64,000 nucleotides of DNA from Thiorhodococcus drewsii AZ1. Its GTDB lineage: Bacteria; Pseudomonadota; Gammaproteobacteria; Chromatiales; Chromatiaceae. The stretch lies in the NCBI RefSeq assembly GCF_000224065.1, contig NZ_AFWT01000011.1, positions 96,062-160,061 on the forward strand, in the 5' to 3' direction. Of this stretch, positions 17,654 to 26,696 are shown piece after piece. Positions within the stretch are counted from its first letter, which is position 1, and each line of letters opens with the position of its first letter. Below the pieces are notes generated by a model. It saw only the letters and a list, made by a program, of their open reading frames with translations, searched no databases and was not told where the DNA came from. The translations under genes and the position numbers were made by a program.

Positions 17654-18361
17654 ATGTCGTCCATGCTAGATCAGTCCGCTTTTCCATTCTTTCCGCTCGA
17701 TCCCGATCGGGAGCGTCTTGCCGACTTGGAACGGCGTTCGCTGCTCGCCGAGCAGGCCCGGCAGCAGGCTCACCATCTGCGTACGCCGTTGAGCGTGATC
17801 AAGCTGATTTCCGAGACTTTGCAGCTGGATCTCTTCGACGATCGCAGCCACCGCGAGCGATTGCAGCGCCTGCTTGGGGCGGCCTCGACCCTGTCTAACG
17901 GGTTGAGCGATGCCGTGCGCTCGACGGGTTTCGGTGACGGTCCCCAGCAGCGGCTCGATGGGCTGGCCGTCGCTGCCGATGTCATGCGTCTCCATGGTGG
18001 CCGCGTCGTCACGCCCGACGACGGCATGCGGCATTCGACAGAGATCGAGATCGAGCCTGACAGCTTCGAGGCTGCGCTTGTCCATTGTCTGCGGTTTCTC
18101 GGAATCGGCACCGATTGCGGCTGGAGCAGGGGTTCGGTCCCGGTGATGGACTGCGAAGCGGGCGAGGGGCGTCTCAGGCTACGACTGAGCGTGGAGGGGG
18201 GCTTCTCTCCCGATATTCCCACCGAACGCGCCGACCTTCAGCTCATGGCTCTGGCGGCAGAGCGTTGCGCGCGCGATTGCGGCGGTACGCTGACACTGAC
18301 CGCCGAGAGCGCGACCTTCGAGCTGCCATTGGCACCTCCGCGGGAGGGAAGTGCAGCCTGA
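17654..18361 (+). CDS. Degenerate histidine-kinase-like protein
   Basis: A 235-residue soluble protein if started at the ATG at 17654. A TTG at 17570 would add 28 residues of doubtful sequence. The N-terminal third contains a HisKA-like helix with a phospho-acceptor-like His (QQAHHLRTPLSVIKLISETL). The last third resembles the end of a HATPase domain (LMALAAERCARDCGGTLTLT, then FELPLAP). However, no N box, no DxGxG and no clear G2 loop are visible, so ATP binding is doubtful. There is no sensor, membrane helix or receiver next to it. It could be a phosphotransfer or dimerisation partner of another kinase, or a decaying gene. Confidence 0.55.
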   Translation: MSSMLDQSAFPFFPLDPDRERLADLERRSLLAEQARQQAHHLRTPLSVIKLISETLQLDLFDDRSHRERLQRLLGAASTLSNGLSDAVRSTGFGDGPQQRLDGLAVAADVMRLHGGRVVTPDDGMRHSTEIEIEPDSFEAALVHCLRFLGIGTDCGWSRGSVPVMDCEAGEGRLRLRLSVEGGFSPDIPTERADLQLMALAAERCARDCGGTLTLTAESATFELPLAPPREGSAA

Positions 18362-18366
18362 GGCCG

Positions 18367-18558
18367 ATGTCGCCGCGCCATTCTCGCGTTCGGGCGGCTG
18401 CCTTGGCGGTTTCTCTGCTTGGCGTATGGCTGAGTTGGAAGCGAACGGGGCTAGAATTATCCAGATTCAGGTCCGAAATCGTTCGTGTCGGGGTCCGTAC
18501 CCAGAAATACGGGCTCAAGGATGAGCCGCAATTGGACGCGAACGGCGATTCTGTCTGA
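18367..18558 (+). CDS. Possible small protein, function unknown
   Basis: Open frame of 63 codons starting six bases after the preceding stop. It encodes a basic N-terminus, a short hydrophobic stretch (AAALAVSLLGVWLSW) and a charged tail. The close spacing and one-helix membrane look make a real small protein possible, but no clear ribosome site or family match is visible, and the frame may be chance. Confidence 0.25.
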   Translation: MSPRHSRVRAAALAVSLLGVWLSWKRTGLELSRFRSEIVRVGVRTQKYGLKDEPQLDANGDSV

Positions 18559-18681
18559 CCCTCTCGACTCGTCTTCTCCCACTTCCCACTGGTGCCTTTG
18601 CCCCATTAGCCGGGGCTAAACCACCAAATCCTATGTGCTTCACCAGGCTACGGGGTAGCCCGAATATGGAGGACCCTTGTC

Positions 18682-19503
18682 ATGTCTAGAAGCAAGCCAA
18701 GTGCGGGGCTTTCCCGCGAGGAAAGGCACGAGGTGTCCGAGCGTCTGAGCCTGAGGTCGTTGCAGGTGTTCGAGATCGTGCGCCAGGAGGGTGTGGAGGA
18801 GTTGTCGCGGCCGATCAATTCGCTGTTCTGGTCCGGGATCGCTGCGGGGCTGTCGCTCAGTTTGTCGGTCTATTGCATGGCCTTCCTGCATCAGGCGTTG
18901 GAGGGCAGTCGGCTCCAGCCCGCACTGGTCGGTTTTGGCTACAGTGTGGGATTCGTCATCGTGATCCTGGGACGCCTGCAACTCTTCACCGAAAACACCA
19001 TTACGGTCGTGCTTCCGGTCTTGAGCGATATCAGTCGCTTCAAGATTCAGCGGACTCTGCGGCTCTGGGCCGTCGTCTTCATCGCCAACATGATCGGGAC
19101 ACTGGTTTCGGCACGGGTTGCGATTTCGGGCGGCATGCTGCCGCCCGAGCAATTGGAGGCGGCGCTCCTGGTCTCGCAACACCTGCTGCAGTATTCCGCG
19201 CTTCAGATCCTGCTCTATGGCATCCCGGCCGGGTTTATGGTGGCCTCGATCGTCTGGTTGATCCCGAACGCCAAGGGCGGCGAGTTTTGGATCATCGTGC
19301 TCATCACCTACATGATCTCGGTCGGCGGGCTGACGCACGTCGTAGCCGGATCCACCGAGTGGTTCCTGCTCGCCATGGACGGGGATTGCACCTGGGTACA
19401 CGCGGTCTTCTCGGGAATCCTGCCGGCCTTGATCGGTAACGTGATCGGCGGGACCGGACTGTTCGCCCTCATCACCTATGCCCAGGTGAAGGATGAGATC
19501 TGA
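18682..19503 (+). CDS. Formate/nitrite transporter family channel
   Basis: Inner-membrane protein of 273 residues with six hydrophobic helices after a polar N-terminal tail of about 45 residues. Family marks are FWSGIAAGLSLSLSVYCMA (helix 1), GRLQLFTENTITVVLPVL (the conserved loop with LFTENT), AVVFIANMIGTL and the C-terminal GNVIGGTGLFALITYAQV. The long polar N-terminus and the ENT loop place it with the YfdC-like branch rather than classical FocA. Transport of formate, nitrite or a similar small anion is the family role; the substrate here is unknown. It is monocistronic as far as I can see. Confidence 0.88.
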   Translation: MSRSKPSAGLSREERHEVSERLSLRSLQVFEIVRQEGVEELSRPINSLFWSGIAAGLSLSLSVYCMAFLHQALEGSRLQPALVGFGYSVGFVIVILGRLQLFTENTITVVLPVLSDISRFKIQRTLRLWAVVFIANMIGTLVSARVAISGGMLPPEQLEAALLVSQHLLQYSALQILLYGIPAGFMVASIVWLIPNAKGGEFWIIVLITYMISVGGLTHVVAGSTEWFLLAMDGDCTWVHAVFSGILPALIGNVIGGTGLFALITYAQVKDEI

Positions 19504-19874
19504 AATCCAGTGGCGCGAATAGGTGGGTTCAATTCAATGACACATGTCATTGATGTCAATCCGCGAAAGGGAATTCCGCAAAAGAGCTCGTTGCGATAGG
19601 GAAGGTGGTCGGGTGAATGTCCGTCAAAACAGACTGCATTGATTGGGTATATCGGTCTCGTGATTAAGTCAATGTTTTTATTGTATTTTGATATTTAAAT
19701 CAATGTCTTGCGTTTGATTTTTCTTGTGTCTGCATGGACGCTTCATGTGCTATTTGTGAACTGGTTATCAGGTTCATGATTTTGGCGCTGTTAACCTGAA
19801 TTGGCTCTTGCATACCGTTGCCAGACGGTTCGGGAGAGGAATGTTGTAAACATCATGGAAATGGAGAAGTTAAG
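19504..19874. other. AT-rich upstream region of the Cache/chemoreceptor genes
   Basis: This 370-base gap has low GC (for example 19670-19700) compared with neighbours. It contains an inverted repeat CAATGACA-CA-TGTCATTG at 19535-19552 and a second, looser pair TCAGGTT / AACCTGA around 19770-19800. I see no coding frame. It should hold the promoter and control sites of the Cache-chemoreceptor unit, but no standard -10/-35 pair is clear enough to call. Confidence 0.4.
19535..19552. promoter_or_regulatory. Palindromic operator-like site
   Basis: Perfect 8-bp arms CAATGACA and TGTCATTG separated by two bases. It lies 33 bases after the FNT stop and 320 bases upstream of the Cache gene. It is the size of a dimeric regulator site, but no regulator is known. 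Confidence 0.3.
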
Positions 19875-20339
19875 ATGAAATTCCGTTTTGCCCTTGCTGG
19901 CGCTATCACCGCACTTCTAATCGCTTCGCCCGCCGCTTTTTCCGCTGACGATTTCGCCACTCCCCAGGAGGCAGAGGCGATGGTGCAAAAGGCCATCGAC
20001 CACATTCATGCCGTCGGCAAAGAACAGGCCTTTGCGGACATTACCGGCAAGAAACCCGGCTGGATCGACCGTGACCTCTATCCCGTCGTCTTCGATCGCG
20101 AAGGCAACAATCTGGCCCACGGCCAGAACCCGAAGATGGTCGGAAAGAACTTTCTCGGCGTCACGGATGCCGGCGGTACGGCATTCATCTCGGAGCGCAT
20201 GGAGCTCGCCAAGACGCATACCAGCTATTGGCACGACTACAAGTACAAGGATCCCGTCACCAAGGCCATTCTCCCCAAGACGAGCTATTGCCAGACCAGC
20301 GACGATCTCATCGTCTGCGCCGGCGTTTACAAGCGTTAA
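19875..20339 (+). CDS. Periplasmic single-Cache-domain protein
   Basis: Small exported protein of 154 residues with a signal peptide (MKFRFALAGAITALLIASPA then AFSA-D). The mature part is one single-Cache domain: AMVQKAIDHIHAVGKEQAF forms the long N-terminal helix, followed by DLYPVVFDREGNNLAHG, MVGKNFLGVTDAGG and a C-terminal SYCQTSDDLIVCAGVYK with two Cys that could form a disulfide. The start at 19875 is preceded by an AGAAGT-type ribosome site. It has no membrane anchor, so it is a free periplasmic ligand-binding protein. The chemoreceptor gene starts 27 bases downstream, which suggests the two act together in sensing small organic molecules. Confidence 0.85.
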   Translation: MKFRFALAGAITALLIASPAAFSADDFATPQEAEAMVQKAIDHIHAVGKEQAFADITGKKPGWIDRDLYPVVFDREGNNLAHGQNPKMVGKNFLGVTDAGGTAFISERMELAKTHTSYWHDYKYKDPVTKAILPKTSYCQTSDDLIVCAGVYKR

Positions 20340-20366
20340 CTGATCGCGCGCCGGGATTATCTCGCC

Positions 20367-22088
20367 ATGAAACTCAGGCACAAGATATTTGCCGCACCAG
20401 GCATCATCCTGATATTCCTCGTCGTTTTCGGACTCCTCGTCCTCGACTCGATGCGTCGCCAGAACGCGGCGCTCGACGAGATCTACGTTGTCCGGTTCGG
20501 CGATTATGAATTCGCGACGCACCTCGCGGGTACGATCGACGACGTTCAGGCCCGCGCCTATCGTCTGATCAACTGGATGAGCGCCTTCGACGACTCGACG
20601 ATCGACAGCGAAACACAGGGAATCGTCAAGAGCCTCACTCAGGTGACCGATGCGCTTGCTGAGGCCGCGAAAGCGGGACAAGGAGACGCCGATCTAGATC
20701 AGACGTATGGCGAGATTCTCCCGGCGGTTAAGACGTATTCCAAACAGATCAGCGATGCCCTCGACCTCGCGACCATGGATCCCAACATGGGCATGGCCAT
20801 GATGGAGAAGGCCGACAAGAGCTATCAGCAGTTTGCGACTCGGCTCAAAAACCTGATCGAGACCGATCGCAAAGCGGCGGGCGAAAGCTATGATATGGCT
20901 CGGGCGCAATTCGGTCGCGCCTTGGGTATCGCCGGGGTCGTGCTGGGTTTGGCCCTGCTGACGGGGATTCTGGTCAGTTGGATCCTGGGGCGCGGCATCA
21001 TGAAACCGTTGCGCTATGCCGCCGATGGTTCCAAGAAGATTGCGGCGGGGGATCTGACCGTTGCGCTGCACAGCTCGGCGAACGACGAGGTTGGCGATCT
21101 CATTCGCGCGCTCGACGCCATGCGTGACAATCTCAAAGGCATGATCGAGTCCATCCACGAGACGGCCGGGCAGCTCGGCACCGCTACGGATCAGCTCGTC
21201 GATGGGGCCACCAAGGTCGCTCAGGCATCGGAATCGCAGTCGGAGACGGCATCCTACGTCGCGACGGCCGTCGAAGAGCTCAACTCATCGATCAACCACA
21301 TGGCCGACAACGCGCGCCAGGTGCAGGAACTGTCGCGCAACTCCAGCCAGGTTTCCCATCAGGGCGGCGAGATCATTCGCCAGACCTTGGACGAGACCCA
21401 ACGGATCGCCTCCGAGATCACCCGGGCCGCCCAGACGATCGAGGGGTTGGGCGAACAGTCGTCACACATCTCGGATGTCGTCAGCGTTATCCAGGGGATC
21501 GCCGCTCAGACGAATCTTTTGGCCCTGAATGCGGCCATCGAGGCTGCGAGGGCAGGGTCGCACGGTCGAGGATTTGCCGTGGTCGCCGAGGAGGTCCGCG
21601 AACTCGCCCGGCGTACTGCGGGCTCGACCGACGAGATTCGCGAGATGGTCGAAAAAATCCAGCAAGGTTCCAACGACAGCGTTGCAGACATGCGGCGTGC
21701 GGTGGCGGCCGCCGACGGCGGTGTCAATCGCGCGGTCGAGGCCGGTGAGTCCAGTCGCGAGATTACGGCGGGCATGGAGGCCATGCTGCGCGAGGTCGAT
21801 GCCATCACCGGCGCGCTGAACGAGCAGGGCACCGCCAGCCAGGAGATCTCCTCGAACATTCAGCGCATCGCCGACATGGCCACGGAGAATAGCACCTTCG
21901 CCTCCCACTCGGCTGGAGCGGCGAAGCAGCTGCAGGAGATCGCCGCAATCATGCTGCGCCAGGTCAGCCGTTTCCAGATCGTTGCCGTTCCGGCGCCTTC
22001 CTCTGAACCGACCTCCCTGAACGACGGGTCGGAGGATTTGGAGATGCATCAAATCGATGGGGAGACTGTCGTGGCGCTCCAGACCTGA
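20367..22088 (+). CDS. Methyl-accepting chemotaxis protein
   Basis: Transmembrane chemoreceptor of 573 residues. Helix 1 is at about 8-28 ([20 protein letters not shown]). A helical periplasmic region of about 160 residues follows, then helix 2 at about 191-212 ([20 protein letters not shown]) and a HAMP domain ([20 protein letters not shown]). The cytoplasmic signalling rod carries the family-invariant hairpin tip [16 protein letters not shown]. The periplasmic domain is helical and has no Cache signature, so the neighbouring free Cache protein may supply the ligand-binding function. I see no C-terminal CheR-binding pentapeptide. A strong hairpin follows the gene. Confidence 0.93.
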   Translation: MKLRHKIFAAPGIILIFLVVFGLLVLDSMRRQNAALDEIYVVRFGDYEFATHLAGTIDDVQARAYRLINWMSAFDDSTIDSETQGIVKSLTQVTDALAEAAKAGQGDADLDQTYGEILPAVKTYSKQISDALDLATMDPNMGMAMMEKADKSYQQFATRLKNLIETDRKAAGESYDMARAQFGRALGIAGVVLGLALLTGILVSWILGRGIMKPLRYAADGSKKIAAGDLTVALHSSANDEVGDLIRALDAMRDNLKGMIESIHETAGQLGTATDQLVDGATKVAQASESQSETASYVATAVEELNSSINHMADNARQVQELSRNSSQVSHQGGEIIRQTLDETQRIASEITRAAQTIEGLGEQSSHISDVVSVIQGIAAQTNLLALNAAIEAARAGSHGRGFAVVAEEVRELARRTAGSTDEIREMVEKIQQGSNDSVADMRRAVAAADGGVNRAVEAGESSREITAGMEAMLREVDAITGALNEQGTASQEISSNIQRIADMATENSTFASHSAGAAKQLQEIAAIMLRQVSRFQIVAVPAPSSEPTSLNDGSEDLEMHQIDGETVVALQT

Positions 22089-22093
22089 TCTCA

Positions 22094-22139
22094 GCGCCGA
22101 GCGTCGGGTGGCGGGGTGGAGATGCCCCGCGCTCGGCGC
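22094..22139 (+). terminator. Strong nested hairpin after the chemoreceptor gene
   Basis: Outer stem GCGCCGAGCG (22094-22103) with CGCTCGGCGC (22130-22139), enclosing an inner stem GCGGGG / CCCCGC around an 8-base loop. It begins six bases after the stop codon. No T run follows. Confidence 0.55.
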
Positions 22140-22328
22140 CGGTCTCCTCGTGTCCTTTTCCACGTCGCCCGCTACACCGCCTGCCCGGCCTCGTCCGTGA
22201 GGACGGTTTCAGGGCGCGTGCCGCACGGATGCCGGTCTGTCTTGGCTGTCGCCAGAAGGCGGGCGACTTCCTCCGATTCTACCCAGTTCGTCGTTCAACC
22301 AAGCCTCAGGTGAAGGCGGGAGTCGTAC

Positions 22329-24188
22329 ATGATCAACAGCCTATTTGCCACGCGTCTGCTGACCGTGGCGGTCCTCGCCGCCTCGACTGCGCTCGCGGCC
22401 GAGGACTCAATCAAGACGCCGAACGGTGCCATGCGGCCCACGATACAGGTCATGAACGCCGCCGTGTCGGCGCCGGACCAGTATTCGGCACTCGCGGCCA
22501 TCGAAATCTTCAAGGCTGGTGGCAATGCCATCGACGCGGGGATCGCCGCGACCATCGTCTCCAAGGTCACTCAGCACGCCCACGACAGCTGGGGTGGCGA
22601 GACGCCGATCATGATCCACCATGCGGCGACGGACAAGACCACCTACATCTCCGGCATCGGGCCCTCGCCGCAGTTGGCCACGGTCGAGTATTTCCAGAAG
22701 GTCCACAGCGGCATCCCGACCACGGACAGTGTCGACATCGCCTCCGTGCCGGGCAGCCTGGCAGGCCTCGCCCTGGCCCTGAAGGAATACGGCACCCTGC
22801 GTCTGGCGGACGTGATGGCGCCGGCCATCGAACTGGCGGAGGAGGGCTTCCCCATCTCGCCCATGCAGGTGAAATGGCTCAAGAAATACGAACCCATCTA
22901 TTCGAAGTGGCCCGACTCCAAGCGCGTTTTCATGCCCGAGGGCAAGGTACTGGAGGTCGGCGAGATCTTCAAACAGCCCGATCAGGCGCGGATGATGAAG
23001 GCGATGGTGGCCGCCGAGAGCGCCTATCCGGACGACCGCGCGAAAGGCATTCAAGCCGCGGTCGACTACTTCTACAAGGGTGACGTTGCCAAGGAAATCG
23101 ACCGCTTCATGCACAACCTTCCCGATGTCGGAATCCCCGACCAGGGACTGCTGAGATACGGCGATTTCGTCAAGTTCATCGACGAGGTCCAGATCGAGTA
23201 CGCCCCGCTGCATACCACCTACGAGGACTCGAAGGGCAACCGCTACGACTTATACGCCGCCAACACCACGACTCAGGCGCCGGCGCTGCTGATGGCGGTC
23301 AATATCCTCGATGCCTACGACATCGGCGCGATGGCGCACAACAGCCCCGAGTATCTGCATCTGCTCGTCGAGACCATCGATTTGGTCATGGCCGATCGTT
23401 ACACCTATTTCGGCGATCCGGACGTGGTGTACGTCCCTCAGGAGCAGCTGGTCTCGAAGGCATATGCCGACGTCCGCCGTCCCCTGATCGATCCGAAGAA
23501 GGCCGCCCCGCACTTCGAGCCGGGCGATCCCCGCGCGATGAAGGCGCGACTGGCAGGGACGCTCAATCTGGCCCAATCGGACGGCCCTCCGAGCGATTGG
23601 GAGACCAGCACCGTTCAGCTGGCCACGATGGACAAGGATGGCAACATGTTCAATGCCACCTCCAGCAACAACATGGGGGTCAAGTTCGGCGTGGTGCCGG
23701 GCAACGTCGGTTTCCTGCTCGGCGGACGCATGCGCATGTTTTACATGGATCCCGAGAGCGCCAACCAGGTGGGTCCCTTCAAGCGTCCGCGCGTCACCCC
23801 GTGCCCGGTCCTGGTGTTCAAGAACGGCAAGCCCTGGCTCAACCTCGGCACGCCGGGCGGCGACCAGCAGATCCAGACCATGCTGCAGCTGTTCATGAAT
23901 ATCGCCGAATTCGGCATGCCGCTGCAGAACAGCGTCGAGCAGTACCGCTTCAGGAGCTTCGCCTTTCCCAAGGCCTTCTATCCCGGCGAGATCCTGGATT
24001 ATCAGATGGGCATCGGCCACCTGGCCAGCCCGCAGGTCCTGAAGGGACTCGAAGCCTTGGGCCACCAGGTGAAGGTCGAGGATACCTGGAAGGAGCCCTA
24101 TGGCGGCGCTGCCCTGGTTTCGTTCGAGAACGGGGTGCTCTCGGCGGGGGCCGATCCCAGGCGTGAAACCTACGCGCTCGGATACTGA
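22329..24188 (+). CDS. ggt: Gamma-glutamyltransferase precursor
   Basis: Periplasmic Ntn-hydrolase precursor of 619 residues that cleaves gamma-glutamyl bonds such as those of glutathione. A signal peptide (MINSLFATRLLTVAVLAAST then ALAAE) is followed by the large-subunit start with AGGNAIDAGIAATIV and ASVPGSLAGL. The self-processing nucleophile is Thr428 by alignment to TSTVQLATMDKDGNMFNATS. The small subunit then runs to the end with GNVGFLLGGRM, LNLGTPGGDQQIQT and PYGGAALV. In the common family form the nucleophile is followed by Thr-His; here it is followed by Val-Gln, a noticeable variation. The ribosome site AAGGCGGGAG sits upstream of the ATG. It stands alone in its transcription unit. 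Confidence 0.92.
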   Translation: MINSLFATRLLTVAVLAASTALAAEDSIKTPNGAMRPTIQVMNAAVSAPDQYSALAAIEIFKAGGNAIDAGIAATIVSKVTQHAHDSWGGETPIMIHHAATDKTTYISGIGPSPQLATVEYFQKVHSGIPTTDSVDIASVPGSLAGLALALKEYGTLRLADVMAPAIELAEEGFPISPMQVKWLKKYEPIYSKWPDSKRVFMPEGKVLEVGEIFKQPDQARMMKAMVAAESAYPDDRAKGIQAAVDYFYKGDVAKEIDRFMHNLPDVGIPDQGLLRYGDFVKFIDEVQIEYAPLHTTYEDSKGNRYDLYAANTTTQAPALLMAVNILDAYDIGAMAHNSPEYLHLLVETIDLVMADRYTYFGDPDVVYVPQEQLVSKAYADVRRPLIDPKKAAPHFEPGDPRAMKARLAGTLNLAQSDGPPSDWETSTVQLATMDKDGNMFNATSSNNMGVKFGVVPGNVGFLLGGRMRMFYMDPESANQVGPFKRPRVTPCPVLVFKNGKPWLNLGTPGGDQQIQTMLQLFMNIAEFGMPLQNSVEQYRFRSFAFPKAFYPGEILDYQMGIGHLASPQVLKGLEALGHQVKVEDTWKEPYGGAALVSFENGVLSAGADPRRETYALGY

Positions 24189-24277
24189 GGGCGTCCGGGG
24201 TTCCGGCGACTGGAGTGGGAGACCTGGACGTTGGTGCTGTCTGAATGCCGTCGCCAACGTCCGCCCTGGTGCTCCGG

Positions 24278-25933
24278 TCAGAGCAAAATCAGGGTGGCCA
24301 GTCCCAGGAAGGCGAAGAAGCCGACGATGTCGGTGACCGTGGTCAGCACCACGCTGCCGGCCAGGGCAGGGTCGATGCCGAGGCGCGACATGAGTAGCGG
24401 AATGGCGACCCCGGAGGCGGCGGCACAGAGCAGGTTGAGCAGAATGGCCACGGCGATGATGCCCCCAATGGTCCAGTTGCCGAACCAGACGATGGCCAGT
24501 GCGGCGACTACCAAGGCCCAGAGCAGGCCGTTGAGCAATCCGATTCCCATCTCCTTGAGCAGCAGGATGCGGGTGTTGCCGCTGCCGAGCTGACCGGTCG
24601 CCAGCCCTCGGATGACCAGGGTGAGGGTCTGACTGCCGGCGATGCCGCCCATGCTGGCGACGATCGGCATCAGGACGGCGAGCGCTACCACCTGCTGCAG
24701 GGTGCCTTCGAACAGGCCGATGACCCAGGCTGCGAGGAAGGCGGTGATGAGATTGATGCCGAGCCAGACCGCGCGCCGGCGGCTGCTGGCCAGCACTGGC
24801 GCGAACATGTCGGTCTCTTCGTCCAGGCCGGCCATGCCTAGAAGGGCATGGGCGCTCTGCTCGCGGATGACGTCGACCACGTCATCGATGGTGATGCGTC
24901 CGAGCAGGCGTCCCTCGGCATCGACCACCGGGGCCGAGTTCAGATCTTCCTGCTCGAAACGCTGCGCCACCGCGTCGCTCTTCTGGTTCGCTGGAACCGG
25001 CTCGAAATCCGTCTCCATCAGTTCCGACACTGAGGTTTCTGGGCGCGCGGTCAGCACGCGCTCCGTCCGCAGCGTGCCCTGGTAGCGGTGCTTGCGGTCG
25101 ATGACGAAAAACTTGTCCGTATTCGGCGGCAATTCCTCGCGCAGGCGCAGATAGCGGAGCAGGGTGCCGACCTTGATGTTGCTGCGCACCTCCACCTGGT
25201 CCATGTTCATGAGACCGCCGGCCGTGTCCTCGGGATAGGAGAGCATCGACTGCAGGCGTTCGCGCTCGCGTTGATCCATGGCGTCCAGGATCTGACGCCC
25301 GGTGGCTGTCGGCAGGTCTTGGATGAGGTCGACCAGATCATCGGGCTCGAGTCCGCGCGCAGCCTCGACCAGATGCTCCATATCCATCTCGGAGGCCAGA
25401 CGCCGACGTACCTCCTCGTGCAGGTGCCGCAGAACCTTGGCGGTGCGCTCACCCTCCACCATGTCCCAAACGCTGGCTCGCTCGGTTGCCGGCAGGGATT
25501 CCAGCAACCCGGCAATGCGCGCCGGATGCAGCTTGTGAAACAGCCGGGCGATCCGCTTGAGCTTGCCCTGATCCAAGGCCTCCAGGACCAGACGCAACTG
25601 GGTCTCCGGTTCTTCGTCGACACGGCTGTTTGCAGGCGATGCGCCGTCCTCGGACGGACCCATATCCGCATCCAGCTCATAGGCCAACTGGGTACGGAGC
25701 GCGCTGGACAGGTAGGACAGGACCTTGGGCTCGGTTCGGGCGTCGAGCTGATGCAAGGCGTCGACCCGCTGCTGGGGCGTGAGTCGCTCCAGGAGGCTGG
25801 CGATCTTCGCTGGGTGCATCGTCTTGAGCAGTCGGCGGGCGCGTTTGATCTGATCGCGCGAGAGCATCTCGCGGAGCTGATCGATTTCGGTTGCGACGGA
25901 CTCGGATTGATTCTGTTGAGGTGTCTGCTTCAA
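24278..25933 (-). CDS. mgtE: MgtE-type magnesium transporter
   Basis: Inner-membrane Mg2+ channel. The cytoplasmic N-terminal superhelical domain appears duplicated: LKTMHPAKIASLLERLTPQQR and LFHKLHPARIAGLLESLPAT are about 100 residues apart. It is followed by SYPEDTAGGLMNMDQVEV, two CBS domains (about 280-400, with APVVDAEGRLLGRITIDDVV) and five membrane helices with the pore signature MPIVASMGGIAGSQTL. My preferred start is the TTG at 25933 (LKQTPQQNQSE) with a GGAAAA site. The frame stays open to an ATG at 26062, but those 43 residues look unlike a MgtE N-terminus and have no ribosome site. It converges with ggt. Confidence 0.9.
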   Translation of the reverse strand: MKQTPQQNQSESVATEIDQLREMLSRDQIKRARRLLKTMHPAKIASLLERLTPQQRVDALHQLDARTEPKVLSYLSSALRTQLAYELDADMGPSEDGASPANSRVDEEPETQLRLVLEALDQGKLKRIARLFHKLHPARIAGLLESLPATERASVWDMVEGERTAKVLRHLHEEVRRRLASEMDMEHLVEAARGLEPDDLVDLIQDLPTATGRQILDAMDQRERERLQSMLSYPEDTAGGLMNMDQVEVRSNIKVGTLLRYLRLREELPPNTDKFFVIDRKHRYQGTLRTERVLTARPETSVSELMETDFEPVPANQKSDAVAQRFEQEDLNSAPVVDAEGRLLGRITIDDVVDVIREQSAHALLGMAGLDEETDMFAPVLASSRRRAVWLGINLITAFLAAWVIGLFEGTLQQVVALAVLMPIVASMGGIAGSQTLTLVIRGLATGQLGSGNTRILLLKEMGIGLLNGLLWALVVAALAIVWFGNWTIGGIIAVAILLNLLCAAASGVAIPLLMSRLGIDPALAGSVVLTTVTDIVGFFAFLGLATLILL

Positions 25934-26696
25934 GTGTTTTTTCCGATTTTGAAAAGCACTGACATGGGCCAAAGGCGGGGTGGGAAAAGAGCATTCGACG
26001 ATCCGCTGGGATTGCGGTCTTTTGAGATGTCGGGCCGCTCTCGGTGAATCCGGCTCATGCATGTTGCGTTGGTCTTATTCTTTCGCTAGAGGCTGCTCGC
26101 TATTTTGGGGCGGATCGCGGTATCGCGCGTGGATTTCTGGTGGTCGAATGGGCTGTAACGAGACTGATGTGATGCCATGTTTTGATGGTTGCGATAACAC
26201 AGAAGCCTCGGCAAGTCTAACGATATTAATATTGCCGAATTATGTTTAATAAAAACATTGACTTGTGATTGTTTGGTGGTGGGAATTCATTGGTTTTTGA
26301 TGGTTTGGCTGTATTATTGCGTTAGAGTGCGTTAGCATATTTCGCAATAGAGGCAGGCAATGGCGAGCCTTTTTTCGATATTGCCAGTATGCGTTTCTGG
26401 TTCGACGTTTCCATAGCGAGACATCGCACGGTTGCTGCGGTAACCGTTCTCCTGTCGTACCAGGTCAGGTGTTTTTCGCATTCGATCATCGAGTTGATGA
26501 ACGCGAAAATCTGTGGTTGCCTTTTCGGTTGCCGATCTGTTGATCGAATTCGAAAATTCTGTTATTGGTCTACGTATCGCATCGATTGTCTGCGAACCGC
26601 GTGGCAGACCAAATCCGCAATATCGAGCGTCTTCCTGCTTGCGCCGTATGCTTAGACGAATGAATTCCTCATTCGTCATACATAGAAGGAGCAGTC
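25934..26696. other. AT-rich gap with promoter, no convincing gene
   Basis: About 760 bases whose base composition is clearly richer in A+T than the neighbours, especially 26200-26660. Open frames on both strands exist (26332-26679 minus, 26389-26655 plus), but they overlap each other and show no recognisable protein features. It may carry a long leader for the methyltransferase gene, the mgtE promoter, or remnants of acquired DNA. Confidence 0.4.
26290..26317 (+). promoter_or_regulatory. Candidate sigma-70 promoter
   Basis: TTGGTT at 26290-26295 and TATTAT at 26312-26317, separated by 16 bases, in AT-rich DNA. The next plus-strand gene starts at 26697, implying a leader of about 370 bases. 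Confidence 0.3.

Noticed and set aside
19841..19849. ATGTTGTAA, identical to the core of E. coli Ter sites
   Set aside because: A 9-base match is expected about once in two windows of this size, and the flanks do not fit the Ter consensus. Another TGTTGTAA lies inside the SDMT coding region. It is not evidence for a Ter site.
26332..26679. Minus-strand frame of 115 codons in the AT-rich block
   Set aside because: No ribosome site or recognised motif, and overlapped by an equally plausible plus-strand frame.
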